Assembly (NCBI GenBank): GCA_016926735.1
Contig: JAFGOA010000036.1
Location: 1-64,000, forward strand
Direction of reading: 5' to 3'
Length of the DNA stretch: 64,000 nucleotides
Source: Promethearchaeota archaeon
GTDB taxonomy: Archaea; Asgardarchaeota; Lokiarchaeia; Sigyniarchaeales; SOKP01
In this document: piece by piece, positions 18,331 to 27,837 of the stretch
How positions within the stretch are numbered: position 1 is the first letter of the stretch
Layout of the letters: every line of letters starts with the position of its first letter
The notes under the pieces: model-generated
Databases searched by the model: none
The model's input: only the letters and a program-made list of their open reading frames with translations
What the model was told of the DNA's origin: nothing
Made by a program: the position numbers and the translations under genes

Positions 18331-18756
18331 ATGGAACAATCGCAAAAAGTCGTGTATTATGGATTAGCCTTAATTACTAGTCTAATTGGTGCTGTGTTAA
18401 TTTTAGTTACTGAATTTTCAGGGTATTGGACATCAATAATAACTGCTTGGATTGGAGTTGATAGTGCTGCAGCTGTTATATTAGTTCCGTTAGCATTATT
18501 TCTATTTTATTCTGTAGTAATAAATCTTCTTTTAATAGCAAATCCAGATAAAATTCAAAATAAAAACTTAATTGTTTTAGCGAAATTTCTTTGTTTGATA
18601 ACTTTCATACTATGCATAATAGGAGGAATTGTGTTTATTGCAATTGTTGAGATAGATGGTGTCTCAGGCTGGTGGTTTGGAGCGGGATTTTATGGTGGAG
18701 TCATAGGAGGGATTTTATCTTTTATTTTTATGTATCTCGCAGAAAAAGTAGAATAA
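18331..18756 (+). CDS. Small four-helix membrane protein next to heliorhodopsin
   Basis: 141 residues, with four hydrophobic segments at about 9-27, 46-69, 82-106 and 115-135 and short charged loops; the last loop is Gly-rich (GAGFYGGVIGG). I recognise no family. It lies 90 bases after the heliorhodopsin on the same strand, so it may share a transcript, although an AT-rich TATA-like stretch in the gap could also serve as its own promoter. A functional link to the rhodopsin is only suggested by position. Confidence 0.75.
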   Translation: MEQSQKVVYYGLALITSLIGAVLILVTEFSGYWTSIITAWIGVDSAAAVILVPLALFLFYSVVINLLLIANPDKIQNKNLIVLAKFLCLITFILCIIGGIVFIAIVEIDGVSGWWFGAGFYGGVIGGILSFIFMYLAEKVE

Positions 18757-18828
18757 AAAATCTAAAAGATATTTAATATTTCTTTTTATTTTATTAAGCT
18801 AAAGTTAGAATTTTATACCTAAAGGACT

Positions 18829-20442
18829 TTAGATCTTATAGAGCAAATTCCTATATTTCCCCGCACATTCTTCCCATGAATATGTATTAAAAATATCAAA
18901 TCCATTTAAAATCATATCACAATATTCTTCTTTATTATTAATATAATATGAGATTGCTTCTTCTAATACGTTTTCAAGTTCATATACCATTGACCAAAAA
19001 ACAGGATTACGCCAATCAATAGGTTCTGTAATAGATCTTCTTTTTTTAAAATCTGTTGAAAGTAATAATCTCCAATTATCAGGTTTCTCAGTATCAAATG
19101 ATTCTCGATATAAAAAACCTGTAGGTTTAGAAATATCCTTATGGTATTCCTTTACATAATTTTGAATATTTTTTGGGAGAAATTTAAAATTCTTGGGACA
19201 GACTTGTTGTATCAAACCTCCAGTAGCTCTAGCAATAATAGGGACTCCGGCAGAATATCCTTCATTTGCTGCCCCAAAAGGTTCATAATATGAGGGCATA
19301 ATAATATAATTTGCAGATTCTTGTAACTCTTGATAACCAACAGAGAGACGATAGGGAAAAACCATAACATTATTACCATATTCATAACATAGATCTCCTA
19401 AATACGATAGACTTATTAGATCTTCTCCACTAGGTATTGGTGCAAAAATGAAAAATGCTGAAGATGTTCCATATTTTTTTAAATATTTATAAATAGAAGC
19501 AGCAGCAACATCAAATCCTTTTTGTTTAGGCGCATCTCTACCAAAAATTAGAAATAGAGGAATTTTATCATTCGAAATATCAAATTTATTGCCCCATAAA
19601 GGATTAAGTTCTTCACTTTCCATTAATAGATTATTAAATATCTCACGGTTTTTTAATTTCTCATTTAAAATACCATCCTTAGTCGTTATATTATCAGGAA
19701 AGATTTTTTCAATAAAATTACCATTTTCTATTCCGATAGGATTTAGAAGTTGAAATTCCCCCCTAAGTTTTCTGCAAAGTACATCACGGAGCAATACATC
19801 ATTCATTAATTCATGAGCAAATTGTGTAGAGACGGTAGATAATCCTTGCATTTTTGGAATAGTAAATTGTAAGATAGTGCGCCCTTGAGGATCATTTGGC
19901 AGATATTCATCATAAGGATTATGGAGAGTTAAAAAACATTTATGCTGGGTTGATAAAGAAAAAGAATCTACAACAAGAGCTGTTTCCCAATCCTGTAAAT
20001 GTATAATATAAGGAGGGGGATAATTTTCCTGAATTAGATCCAATACTTTAGGTATTGATTTAGAGAAGAAATAAGAATCATGAATGAGTGAATCAAACCT
20101 CCATGTATCATTATATGGGTTTTTTCCAGATAAAAAGAACTTATCACATTTTACAAAAAATATATCAAAGTCTTTAAGATGAGAAAATTCTTTACTCTTA
20201 TAAATATTAATTTTATGTCTAAATCCCTTATATAATACCATATCTTCAAATTCCGTTTTTATTATTATTTCTTTTTCTTGAGAATTCTTTGTTTTTTCGA
20301 TATTTTGAAACAATGGTGTTAATAGAATTGTTTTTATTGATTTTGACATAATAGGTGGCAGTCTTTTCATAACTGCAGAAAGCCCACCCCAAGGTGCATA
20401 GTGATTCTCAAATGATACAAAAACAACAGTGTGATCTAACAT
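18829..20442 (-). CDS. Glycogen/starch synthase-like glycosyltransferase (GT5-like)
   Basis: GT-B glycosyltransferase of 537 residues. The N-terminal half matches the starch synthase catalytic domain: FVSFENHYAPWGGLSAV (KxGGL loop variant, about 8-24), a central VLDLIQENYPPPYIIHLQDWE containing the HxHDW-like substrate motif as HLQDWE, and TLHNPY. The C-terminal half has GRDAPKQKGFD and the nucleotide-sugar clamp MPSYYEPFGAANEGYSAG, with the Glu pair that holds ADP/UDP-glucose, then ATGGLIQQV. It probably extends an alpha-glucan or a related polymer from NDP-glucose in the cytosol. Its gene stands alone with no branching or debranching enzyme nearby. Confidence 0.82.
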   Translation of the reverse strand: MLDHTVVFVSFENHYAPWGGLSAVMKRLPPIMSKSIKTILLTPLFQNIEKTKNSQEKEIIIKTEFEDMVLYKGFRHKINIYKSKEFSHLKDFDIFFVKCDKFFLSGKNPYNDTWRFDSLIHDSYFFSKSIPKVLDLIQENYPPPYIIHLQDWETALVVDSFSLSTQHKCFLTLHNPYDEYLPNDPQGRTILQFTIPKMQGLSTVSTQFAHELMNDVLLRDVLCRKLRGEFQLLNPIGIENGNFIEKIFPDNITTKDGILNEKLKNREIFNNLLMESEELNPLWGNKFDISNDKIPLFLIFGRDAPKQKGFDVAAASIYKYLKKYGTSSAFFIFAPIPSGEDLISLSYLGDLCYEYGNNVMVFPYRLSVGYQELQESANYIIMPSYYEPFGAANEGYSAGVPIIARATGGLIQQVCPKNFKFLPKNIQNYVKEYHKDISKPTGFLYRESFDTEKPDNWRLLLSTDFKKRRSITEPIDWRNPVFWSMVYELENVLEEAISYYINNKEEYCDMILNGFDIFNTYSWEECAGKYRNLLYKI

Positions 20443-20758
20443 CTTATTATAATTGATTAAAGATAACCCATATATAAATTAATCACAAATAAAAGGATTC
20501 TACATACTCTATTTTAAAAATAATATATTCTTATTAAAAAGAGAATTAATTAGAATTAAATTAAAATAGTTTTATACTATAAATATCTTATGTTAAATGT
20601 TTGATTTCCATAGATGGGATTCAATTCTCAATATTTTTGATATTTATCCTTATCTTTTCTCTAATAGGTAATGTGAAATTAAGGAAACCTAAAAGCTTTT
20701 ATAATCGTATTATTTTGTGTATAATTAATAGGTAAAAAGGGTAGGTTGAGTATAAAAA
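20443..20758. other. Intergenic gap upstream of a small gene
   Basis: 316 AT-rich bases between two divergent genes. The only clear element is a BRE/TATA-like promoter near its right end. I see no hairpin, repeat or RNA gene. Confidence 0.5.
20687..20705 (+). promoter_or_regulatory. BRE/TATA-like promoter for the 71-residue gene
   Basis: The sequence cctaaaagcttttataat has a purine-rich BRE-like part and a TATA-like part, about 55 bases before the ATG at 20759. The implied transcript start near 20728 leaves a short leader. It supports the small downstream gene as real. Confidence 0.45.
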
Positions 20759-20974
20759 ATGGATAGTCAATTAAAGCGACATTTAAAATATTATCAATAT
20801 TTAGAATTTGTTAGAGAAAAATCTTTACTATTAGATGATATACAAAAAGATATCTTTAAATTAGTTATCCAAAATTATGATTTAGATCTTACTAAAAATC
20901 AAATCTCTGAAGAAATAGAATATATTAGGAGTGCAATGAATAGAAAATTAAAAAAAGAAGATTATGTTTGTTAG
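20759..20974 (+). CDS. Small hypothetical protein, 71 residues
   Basis: Charged, mostly helical protein (rich in Lys, Asp, Glu, Leu) with no membrane segment or cysteine pair. Its length, a promoter-like element at 20687-20705 and ordinary codon use support a real gene. No family is recognised; the arrangement of helices with QISEEIEYIRSAMNRKLKKE at the end could be a small helical or HTH-like fold, but this is speculation. Confidence 0.55.
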   Translation: MDSQLKRHLKYYQYLEFVREKSLLLDDIQKDIFKLVIQNYDLDLTKNQISEEIEYIRSAMNRKLKKEDYVC

Positions 20975-21190
20975 ATATATATTCATAAAAGAAACCAATG
21001 AATAAAAATAAAGATTTTCCTTTTAAGCTTATGTATCTAATCAATTTTGAAAAAAATAGTTGTAGAATCTTCACTCAAAAAATAGCTTTTTTTTTTTAAT
21101 ATAATGCAAACCTTTTTTTTATTTTAATTGCTAAATTCAATATGATATAATTATTTAAGGAAAACAATAATAATTAAAAGATGTATCTTA

Positions 21191-21412
21191 ATGATTAAAG
21201 AAAAGACAGTTTGGATCGTTATGGTTGGAATAGCTTTGGCTTTCATTTTATATTTATCTATTGATATGTTTATACCTGACTATTTAAAATTAGTTACGTT
21301 TTTATTACTACTTATAGGTTTTGAATTATTAGTATTTTTGATTTTTAATAAAAGAAAAAAAAAGAAAGAAAAATCAGACGATCAATTTGATTATCTTTTC
21401 AATGAAAAATAA
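21191..21412 (+). CDS. Small two-helix membrane protein
   Basis: 73 residues with two adjacent transmembrane segments (about 7-26 and 33-52), a short loop and a strongly basic then acidic C-terminal tail (KRKKKKEK, then DDQFDYLF). This is a typical hairpin membrane peptide. The function is unknown. It ends nine bases from the convergent DUF1667 gene. Confidence 0.6.
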   Translation: MIKEKTVWIVMVGIALAFILYLSIDMFIPDYLKLVTFLLLLIGFELLVFLIFNKRKKKKEKSDDQFDYLFNEK

Positions 21413-21421
21413 TCTTATACT

Positions 21422-21808
21422 TTATTTTTTTTCCATATCTCTACTTGCTATGATGTTAACATCTTCATTTGTAATATTTTTTATCAAAATATCTCCCATT
21501 TTGACTGGAGCTTTAATTGTAGTGTTTGCTATGATTTGAAATGCTTCATTCAGTTTCTCTTTTAGTAATGGTTTATTGGACCTAACAGGTAAAAGTGGAT
21601 GAATAGCATTATCTATTTTAATAGTTGTTGTCATAATTCTTTTAGGTTCAAAAAATTCTTGCTGTGCATATTCTAATCCACGTTTGCATGTATATCCTTG
21701 GAAAGTATTCTTTCCCTCAATATCTTCCCTCACTTCTATTAAACACCCAGTTGGACAAACTATACAACGAATTGTTTTAATTATCCCTGTGTCTTCACAT
21801 TCTTTCAT
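21422..21808 (-). CDS. DUF1667 family protein of a glycerol-3-phosphate oxidoreductase set
   Basis: About 128 residues. Matches DUF1667: an N-terminal CIVCPTGCLIEV with three cysteines, a later CKRGLEYAQQE, then the conserved MTTTIKIDNAIHPLLPVRSNKP. The cysteines probably bind an iron-sulfur cluster or zinc. In bacteria this gene regularly follows the two FAD oxidoreductases found just upstream here, as the third member of an anaerobic glycerol-3-phosphate dehydrogenase-like system. An ATG at 21817 would add three residues; I prefer MKECEDTG at 21808. Confidence 0.8.
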   Translation of the reverse strand: MKECEDTGIIKTIRCIVCPTGCLIEVREDIEGKNTFQGYTCKRGLEYAQQEFFEPKRIMTTTIKIDNAIHPLLPVRSNKPLLKEKLNEAFQIIANTTIKAPVKMGDILIKNITNEDVNIIASRDMEKK

Positions 21809-21822
21809 AAAAATCACTTCTA

Positions 21823-23115
21823 TTATTCTATTAAAGGTTCTAATAGCGGTATAACTTCAATAATTAAGCCATTACAATTAGGATTTAAGTCTATTTCGTT
21901 TATTTTTATATTTAATTCAATCATTTCACTCGGAATAACATAAGATTTCTTTTTTTTATATATTATCCTATTTGTATCATCCTTAATATTAATTTGGACT
22001 CTTCTATCAGGATTTTTTACTCTTAAATTAATAATAATATCATGGATATTTTCACTAAGAGATATATTGTCAGGTTTTACATAATTTACATTATTGCCCG
22101 GAAAAAGACAGATACTCTGTATAGTCTTTAATTTTTTTTTATATCTTGTATTGATATAATCAACAGCATTCTTTCCAGCTCTTTTTGCTTCTGCAGTTAC
22201 AAGATCAACTAGATCATGAACTTGGAGAACATTTCCGCATGCGAAGACCCCTTCTAAGGTAGTTTCTAAATTATTATTAATTACTGGCCCCCCCATTGAA
22301 GAAATCTCAGCACCAGCATCCCTTGTTAGTTCATTTTCAGGTATTAAACCAACTGATAATAAAAGAGCATCACACTCAATAAATCTTTCAGTACCTATAA
22401 TACGATCGTAATCTTTTGTAACCGCTTCTATGGTAACTCCCTTTAATCTATCTTTTCCATGGATTTTAGTGACAGTATAACTTGTAATTAGAGGAATATT
22501 GTAATCTTCCAGACATTGTACTTCATTTCTTAGTAAACCACTTACATAAGGTTGAATTTCTACTACTGCTTTAACTTTACATCCTTCCCATGTTAGTCTC
22601 CTTGCCATTATCATTCCAATATCTCCACTACCTAAAATAACAATTGTTTTTCCAGGTAAGTATCCTTCAATATTCACAAATCTTTGAACTTGACCCGCTG
22701 TGAATATGCCTGCAGGTCTAAAACCAGGGACGTTTATTGCTCCTCTTGTTCTTTCTCTACAACCCATAGCCAAAATTATTGCTTTAGGAATAATTTCAAT
22801 TAATCCTTCATTTTTGTTTACTGCATATAATTTGTTATCAAAAGCTATCTCTATTACCATAGTATCTAATTTATAAGGGATTTGAAGTTGATTTACCTGA
22901 TCAATAAATAATTGAGCATATTCTGGTCCAGTTAGCTCTTTATCAAACTCTTTTATACCAAATCCATTATGAATGCATTGCATTAAAATACCACCCAATT
23001 CGATCCCTCTCTCTAATAAAAGAACTTCGAGACCTGCTTTTTTAACTTCAATTGCAGCAGCTAATCCTGCTGCTCCACTTCCAATCACTGCAACATCTGT
23101 TTTATATGTATTCAT
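21823..23115 (-). CDS. FAD/NAD(P)-dependent oxidoreductase of the GlpB-like set
   Basis: Pyridine-nucleotide-disulfide-type oxidoreductase of 430 residues. FAD-binding GSGAAGLAAAIEVKKAG (about 12-28) lies at the N-terminus, ILAMGCRERTRGA follows, the NAD(P)-binding Rossmann motif is VILGSGDIGMIMARRL (about 155-170), and GVFACGNVLQVHDLVD is the second FAD contact. No redox-active CxxC is seen, so it is more like the NAD-linked electron-transfer partner than a disulfide reductase. It starts within the last bases of the upstream gene (4-base overlap) and ends five bases before DUF1667, so the three genes form one operon. Confidence 0.85.
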   Translation of the reverse strand: MNTYKTDVAVIGSGAAGLAAAIEVKKAGLEVLLLERGIELGGILMQCIHNGFGIKEFDKELTGPEYAQLFIDQVNQLQIPYKLDTMVIEIAFDNKLYAVNKNEGLIEIIPKAIILAMGCRERTRGAINVPGFRPAGIFTAGQVQRFVNIEGYLPGKTIVILGSGDIGMIMARRLTWEGCKVKAVVEIQPYVSGLLRNEVQCLEDYNIPLITSYTVTKIHGKDRLKGVTIEAVTKDYDRIIGTERFIECDALLLSVGLIPENELTRDAGAEISSMGGPVINNNLETTLEGVFACGNVLQVHDLVDLVTAEAKRAGKNAVDYINTRYKKKLKTIQSICLFPGNNVNYVKPDNISLSENIHDIIINLRVKNPDRRVQINIKDDTNRIIYKKKKSYVIPSEMIELNIKINEIDLNPNCNGLIIEVIPLLEPLIE

Positions 23116-24596
23116 TTTAAATTTCCCTTTTCTAATAATTGTGTTAATAACAGATCTTTAGTTTTTGCTATCAATATATTTGTATCCTCTCCTTTCTTTG
23201 TTATCGCTTGATAAGGGATATTTAATTCATTAGAAAGGATTTCCATAACCCGAGGTCTACAAAAACCAGCTTGACATCTTCCCATACCTGCTCTACAACG
23301 GAATTTTACACCATCTAAAGTAGTTGCCCCTACAGGAGCTTGTATTGCATTTAAAATCTCTCTCTCTGATATTTTCTCACATCTACAAATTATCCTTCCC
23401 CAAGAAGAATCCTCTTTAATTTTTTTCTCTAATTGTTTTTTTGAAAAATCAGTAAATCTCTCAGGTTTAGGTCTATAAGGATTATAATTATCCTTAAGTT
23501 TAAGTTCAACACCAAGAAGTTCAAGAATATCAATCACCTTCTCTGCTATCGCAAAACTTGAAGTTAAACCTGGAGATAATATTCCTGCTACATTGATAAA
23601 TCCATATATCTCAGTATTGTCAATTATAAAATCATAAGTATTAGAAACAGCTCTTAATCCTGCAAAATTTTGAATAGATGCTCTAAGAGGCAAATTGGGT
23701 ACTAATTTCCTAGCTCCTTCAAGTATTTCTTTTAATCCTGCTGTTGTTGTAGATGTATCTTCTAAATCATTAATATTTTGTGCATTGGGACCGACAAAAG
23801 CATTACCATGAAAAGTAGGACATACAAGAATTCCCTTTGATAATTTTGTTTGAGTTGGAAATAATATTTTATTTAATTGAATACTATTACGATCAAAAAG
23901 AATATATTCACCTTTTCTTGGTGTTATGTCAAAATAATCTAAACCAAGCATTTTGGATATTTTTGCTGAATACAATCCTGCACAATTAATCAAATTTGAA
24001 CACTTAAATTCATTTCTTGGAGTTGTTATCTTAAATGTATATTCACTATGATCGATTTTAATTACTTCTTGATTTCTAAAGAATTTTACACCATTAATAG
24101 CTGCATTCTCAGCTAGGGCAAATGTCATTTCATATGGACTTACGATCCCAGCAGATGGCGCATGTAAAACACCTATAACATCCTCAGAAAGATGAGGTTC
24201 CATTTTCAGAATTTTTTGTTTATCTAAAATAAGTTCGAGATCTAAGACACCATCTTCAATCCCCTTTTTTCTTAATTCTTCTAAAAGTTTAATTTCCTCA
24301 ACCTCAAATGCAACTACAAAAGATCCTATTCTTTTAAAAGGAAAATTCAATTCTTTTGCTGCTTGAGTATATAATTTATTTCCCCTGATACAGAGATTTC
24401 TCTTGATATATTGTCGTTCTGCAGAGTATCCCGCATGTATTACCCCAGAATTTGCTTTGGTTGTTCCCATTGCAATATCAGCATTTTTTTCTAATAAACA
24501 TATTTTTAGATTATATTTACTCAATGCTCTAGCAATATTACATCCGATAACTCCGCCTCCAATTATGATTATATCATAAATTTCTGATGATAACAA
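23112..24596 (-). CDS. GlpA-like FAD dehydrogenase with BFD-type 2Fe-2S domain
   Basis: 494 residues. An N-terminal D-amino-acid-oxidase-type FAD domain (IIIGGGVIGCNIARALSKY, about 10-28; TKANSGVIHAGY) probably oxidises glycerol 3-phosphate or a similar 2-hydroxy substrate. A C-terminal BFD-like domain (about 400-460) has four cysteines in the pattern CRC then CRAGMGRCQAGFC and should bind a 2Fe-2S cluster. It is the first gene of a three-gene operon with the NAD-linked oxidoreductase and DUF1667; no glycerol kinase is adjacent. The start is a TTG at 24596 with AGGTCC upstream. Electron acceptor unknown. Confidence 0.85.
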   Translation of the reverse strand: MLSSEIYDIIIIGGGVIGCNIARALSKYNLKICLLEKNADIAMGTTKANSGVIHAGYSAERQYIKRNLCIRGNKLYTQAAKELNFPFKRIGSFVVAFEVEEIKLLEELRKKGIEDGVLDLELILDKQKILKMEPHLSEDVIGVLHAPSAGIVSPYEMTFALAENAAINGVKFFRNQEVIKIDHSEYTFKITTPRNEFKCSNLINCAGLYSAKISKMLGLDYFDITPRKGEYILFDRNSIQLNKILFPTQTKLSKGILVCPTFHGNAFVGPNAQNINDLEDTSTTTAGLKEILEGARKLVPNLPLRASIQNFAGLRAVSNTYDFIIDNTEIYGFINVAGILSPGLTSSFAIAEKVIDILELLGVELKLKDNYNPYRPKPERFTDFSKKQLEKKIKEDSSWGRIICRCEKISEREILNAIQAPVGATTLDGVKFRCRAGMGRCQAGFCRPRVMEILSNELNIPYQAITKKGEDTNILIAKTKDLLLTQLLEKGNLK

Positions 24597-24741
24597 TTCT
24601 ATTAGGACCTTTTTACAAAATTTAAATTATATTTACTAAAATCAAATTATTAAATACTCAATTTTTTTTTAAATTTATTTAATAAATAATAGATAAATGA
24701 TAACATAGATTAATCGGATTTAAACAAAAAAACTATGAGAA

Positions 24742-25050
24742 TTAAGAATAAAATTTAAAAGAAAACCATAAAAGATTAAAAATGACGATTATTAAAATCA
24801 ATATTTTTGTAAAAGGATTAAATAATGAGTTTTTTATTGATTTATTCAGTTTAATTTGGTGATTAGTTTTTATTAAATTTTCTATTTGAGAAATATTATT
24901 ATCTATTGGTTTATCAAGATGTATCGAGCCTAAAAATCGTGGTTTATACAAATTCTTAATTATATTATCTATATAATTTGAAGGAATGGAATTAAAATGA
25001 GAATCTTTTTTTTCTTGTACTATATCTTTTTTTTTTTTATAGTTCTCCAT
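24742..25050 (-). CDS. Small tail-anchored protein
   Basis: 102 residues: a charged N-terminal part with no recognised domain (KPRFLGSIHLDKPI in the middle) and a single hydrophobic segment at the very C-terminus (ILILIIVIFNLLWFSF), followed by a few residues. This is the topology of tail-anchored membrane proteins. A GTG at 25062 would add four residues; the ATG at 25050 is preferred. It lies between the glp-like operon and a longin-like gene, all on the minus strand, with its own gaps. Function unknown. Confidence 0.6.
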   Translation of the reverse strand: MENYKKKKDIVQEKKDSHFNSIPSNYIDNIIKNLYKPRFLGSIHLDKPIDNNISQIENLIKTNHQIKLNKSIKNSLFNPFTKILILIIVIFNLLWFSFKFYS

Positions 25051-25229
25051 AATTATATTCACTCAGATAGTTAAAGTTCTAAATTCTATAAAGTAAACTA
25101 GTCTTATAATTTTTATTGATTATAATTTTATTTTCATATATAATTTCTTTAGTCTAATTTTTGATAAATAATATCTTACTATAAATATAAAAAAGTGGAC
25201 TTAGAAACCAAATATCTATTAAAAAAAAA

Positions 25230-25640
25230 CTACCAAATTGCATCTTGAAATTTCTTTACGGCATCTTTTAATGATGTTTCAATATGTTTTTCAAAATCAG
25301 TAAATATAGAAACGTCATAGTCCCAATTTGATAATTTTTCTCCATATATTTCATAGAATTTACGCGATATTCTTTCCAATTCTTGCTTTATTTTTTTTTC
25401 TTTTTCTTTATTAGCAGTATTTGCAATAAATAATAGATCTTTATGTTTGATAATTGTAAATTTTTTATTTCTTAATTCAAAGTTTGAAATACCTCCTTCT
25501 ACTATCGTCTCAGCAAATTGGTTTATTGCACTCATTAGGGCTCCAAATAATTGATCATTGATTTTTGAATTATAAACATGACTATATACTGTTATCCCAC
25601 TACTAGTTAAAATCCATAAATCTTGTATTATTTTTCCCAT
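25230..25640 (-). CDS. Longin-like domain protein
   Basis: 136 residues, a single alpha/beta domain. The first strand DLWILTSSGITVYSHVY is followed by an amphipathic helix (LFGALMSAINQFAET), the strands NFELRNKKFTIIKHKDLLFIAN and a long helix (KKIKQELERISRKFYEIYG). This beta-beta-alpha-beta-beta-beta-alpha order is that of longin/roadblock-type folds, which in eukaryotes serve trafficking complexes and GTPase regulation and are abundant in Asgard genomes. The same pattern ends the 7TM protein at 32782-33906. It has no membrane segment and is probably a cytosolic adaptor for small GTPases; the partner is unknown. Confidence 0.65.
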   Translation of the reverse strand: MGKIIQDLWILTSSGITVYSHVYNSKINDQLFGALMSAINQFAETIVEGGISNFELRNKKFTIIKHKDLLFIANTANKEKEKKIKQELERISRKFYEIYGEKLSNWDYDVSIFTDFEKHIETSLKDAVKKFQDAIW

Positions 25641-25842
25641 ATTATATCCAAAAATAAATCCTATTTATTCAATAAAAGAATTAAAATTATCATATTAATA
25701 ATTTTTTAATTGTTATTCCTCATGTGAATTATAAGACTTTTATTCTATTTTTATTTTAACTTAGTTCCTTATGGCTAATATTTTTAATTTTATTTCTTTT
25801 ATATTTTATAGTTATTTATATTTTTTAGATCCAGATCATAAA

Positions 25843-27576
25843 ATGAGTCAATATTATAAAAAACCAAATTTAACTGTTTTATCACATTTTAAATCAATAG
25901 TGGGAGAAGAAAATTATTTTGATAATATCGAGACCAGATGGAGTTATGCTTTTGGAGGAATTAATTTTCAAAAAAAATGGATACCTGATTTAGTTTTAAT
26001 ACCAAAAACAACAGAGCAAATTAGGAAAATATTAAAAATAGCTAATAAAGAAAAAATTCCAGTTACCCCTAGAGGAATGGGTACGAGTTTATCTGGAGGT
26101 CAATTAACACCTTATGCAGGAATTGTACTCGATTTATCAAGAATGAATAGAATAATTAAAATTGATATAATTAACAATTATGTTGAACTTGAACCGGGAG
26201 TTATTTGTGATGATTTAAATAATATATTAAAAACACAGGGTTATTTTTTTCCTCCAGATCCGGGTTCAAGTTCGGTTGCAACTATAGGAGGTATGGTTGC
26301 TTCTAATGCCGGAGGAATTCAAGCTTTTAAATATGGTGTTACTAAGCAATATGTATTATTTTTAGAAGTAGTCTTATCAAATGGTGAAATTTTAAAATTA
26401 GGTTCTGAAGTATTAAAATCAGTTGAAACATACAATATTAAAGACTTATTCATAGGTTCAGAGGGCTCATTAGGAATTATTACTAAGATAGGGCTTAAGA
26501 TAAGACCTTTACCATCCTTTAGGAAATTAGGATTGTTTATTTTTAACAAAATTGAAAGTATTCAAAACATAGCTATTAAAATTAGAGAAAAAGGAATAAT
26601 TCCAAATATCTTAGAATTTATGGATAAATCCATCTTAAAAGCTATTATTAGCTATTTAAAAGGTGATTTTCTCAATTTTCCAGAAGGATATGTATTAATC
26701 ATAGAACTTGATGCAGAGAATAATAAGGTAATAAAGGAAGAATTTGAAGAAATAAAAAAAATTATTGACATAAATACACCAATTTTCACAAAAATTGCTA
26801 AAGATGATACAGAAAGAGAAAGTCTTATTTTAGCGAGAAAATCCAGTCTTCCAGCACTTTCTAAAATAAGTCCTACTTGTTGTGTAGAGGATTGCTCTAT
26901 TAAAATTTCTGATTTTGCAGAAATTATAAAAAAAATTGAGGATATACCAGAAAAAATTAACGCAAAAAATTTGAAAGTTGCTATTTCTTCCCATATGGAA
27001 GGAAATCTTCATCCTAAATTTATATTTAATGAGAATAATCCTAATGACTTAGAAGAATTCAAAAAAGCTATGGAATATTTATATTTAAAAATTATTATCC
27101 CTTCTGGCGGATCCATAACAGGAGAACATGGAATTGGAAAAGTTAAAGGAGAATTTTTAAATATTAAACTTAAAAATAATATAATTGAATTAATGGAAAA
27201 AATAAAGAGAATATTTGATCCAAATCAAATTCTAAATCCAGGAATTGGAAAGGGAGATAAAAGAAAACTAATATTGAGAAGAGATGCAAGGATTTTAAAA
27301 AATTATAAAGGTGCAATTTTAAAGTTAAATTGTATGAGGTGTGGATTTTGTGTAAAACATTGTCCTTCATGGATTCTCCATAATACTGAAACTTATAGTC
27401 CAAGAGGTAGGTTGAGTATTTTAAATGGATTAGTATATGGTGATCTGGAATTTAATAATAACATCTATGATATCTTTCATTCCTGCACTTTATGTGGATT
27501 ATGTGTTGAAAAATGCCCATCAAAAGTGAATACATTATCAATTTTCGAAAAATTCAGAGGAATTTTACACAGTTAA
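25843..27576 (+). CDS. FAD-linked oxidase (GlcD/Dld type) with C-terminal 2x[4Fe-4S]
   Basis: About 577 residues. The FAD-binding type-4 domain shows VTPRGMGTSLSGGQLTPYAG and PPDPGSSSVATIGGMVASNA; the oxidase C-domain follows (SHMEGNLHPKF, GGSITGEHGIGKVK). It should oxidise a 2-hydroxy acid such as D-lactate or glycolate. At the C-terminus two 4Fe-4S motifs, CMRCGFCVKHCP and CTLCGLCVEKCP, pass electrons on, but the CCG domains of full-length GlcD-GlcF fusions are missing, so a separate partner is expected. An ATG at 25771 would add 24 hydrophobic residues; I prefer 25843 because family members start near MSQYYKK. Confidence 0.85.
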   Translation: MSQYYKKPNLTVLSHFKSIVGEENYFDNIETRWSYAFGGINFQKKWIPDLVLIPKTTEQIRKILKIANKEKIPVTPRGMGTSLSGGQLTPYAGIVLDLSRMNRIIKIDIINNYVELEPGVICDDLNNILKTQGYFFPPDPGSSSVATIGGMVASNAGGIQAFKYGVTKQYVLFLEVVLSNGEILKLGSEVLKSVETYNIKDLFIGSEGSLGIITKIGLKIRPLPSFRKLGLFIFNKIESIQNIAIKIREKGIIPNILEFMDKSILKAIISYLKGDFLNFPEGYVLIIELDAENNKVIKEEFEEIKKIIDINTPIFTKIAKDDTERESLILARKSSLPALSKISPTCCVEDCSIKISDFAEIIKKIEDIPEKINAKNLKVAISSHMEGNLHPKFIFNENNPNDLEEFKKAMEYLYLKIIIPSGGSITGEHGIGKVKGEFLNIKLKNNIIELMEKIKRIFDPNQILNPGIGKGDKRKLILRRDARILKNYKGAILKLNCMRCGFCVKHCPSWILHNTETYSPRGRLSILNGLVYGDLEFNNNIYDIFHSCTLCGLCVEKCPSKVNTLSIFEKFRGILHS

Positions 27577-27837
27577 TTTTTTAGAAATATATTATTGCAG
27601 TTTTTTATTAAACAGTATATTTTTTGATATATATGTACTATAATAATGAGACATATATCTTTATATAATAGTTTATCTTAAAAGGTTAATATAGAAAAAA
27701 ATAATATAATCTTATTTTTAAAATTAAGATTAATTCACTACTAAAACCTTTTTAACAAAAAAAAGTACTATACTATGAAAAAATCGAATTTTTTATTCTT
27801 ATCCAATTTTTAAAAATTTAAAAATCTAAGATTAAAT

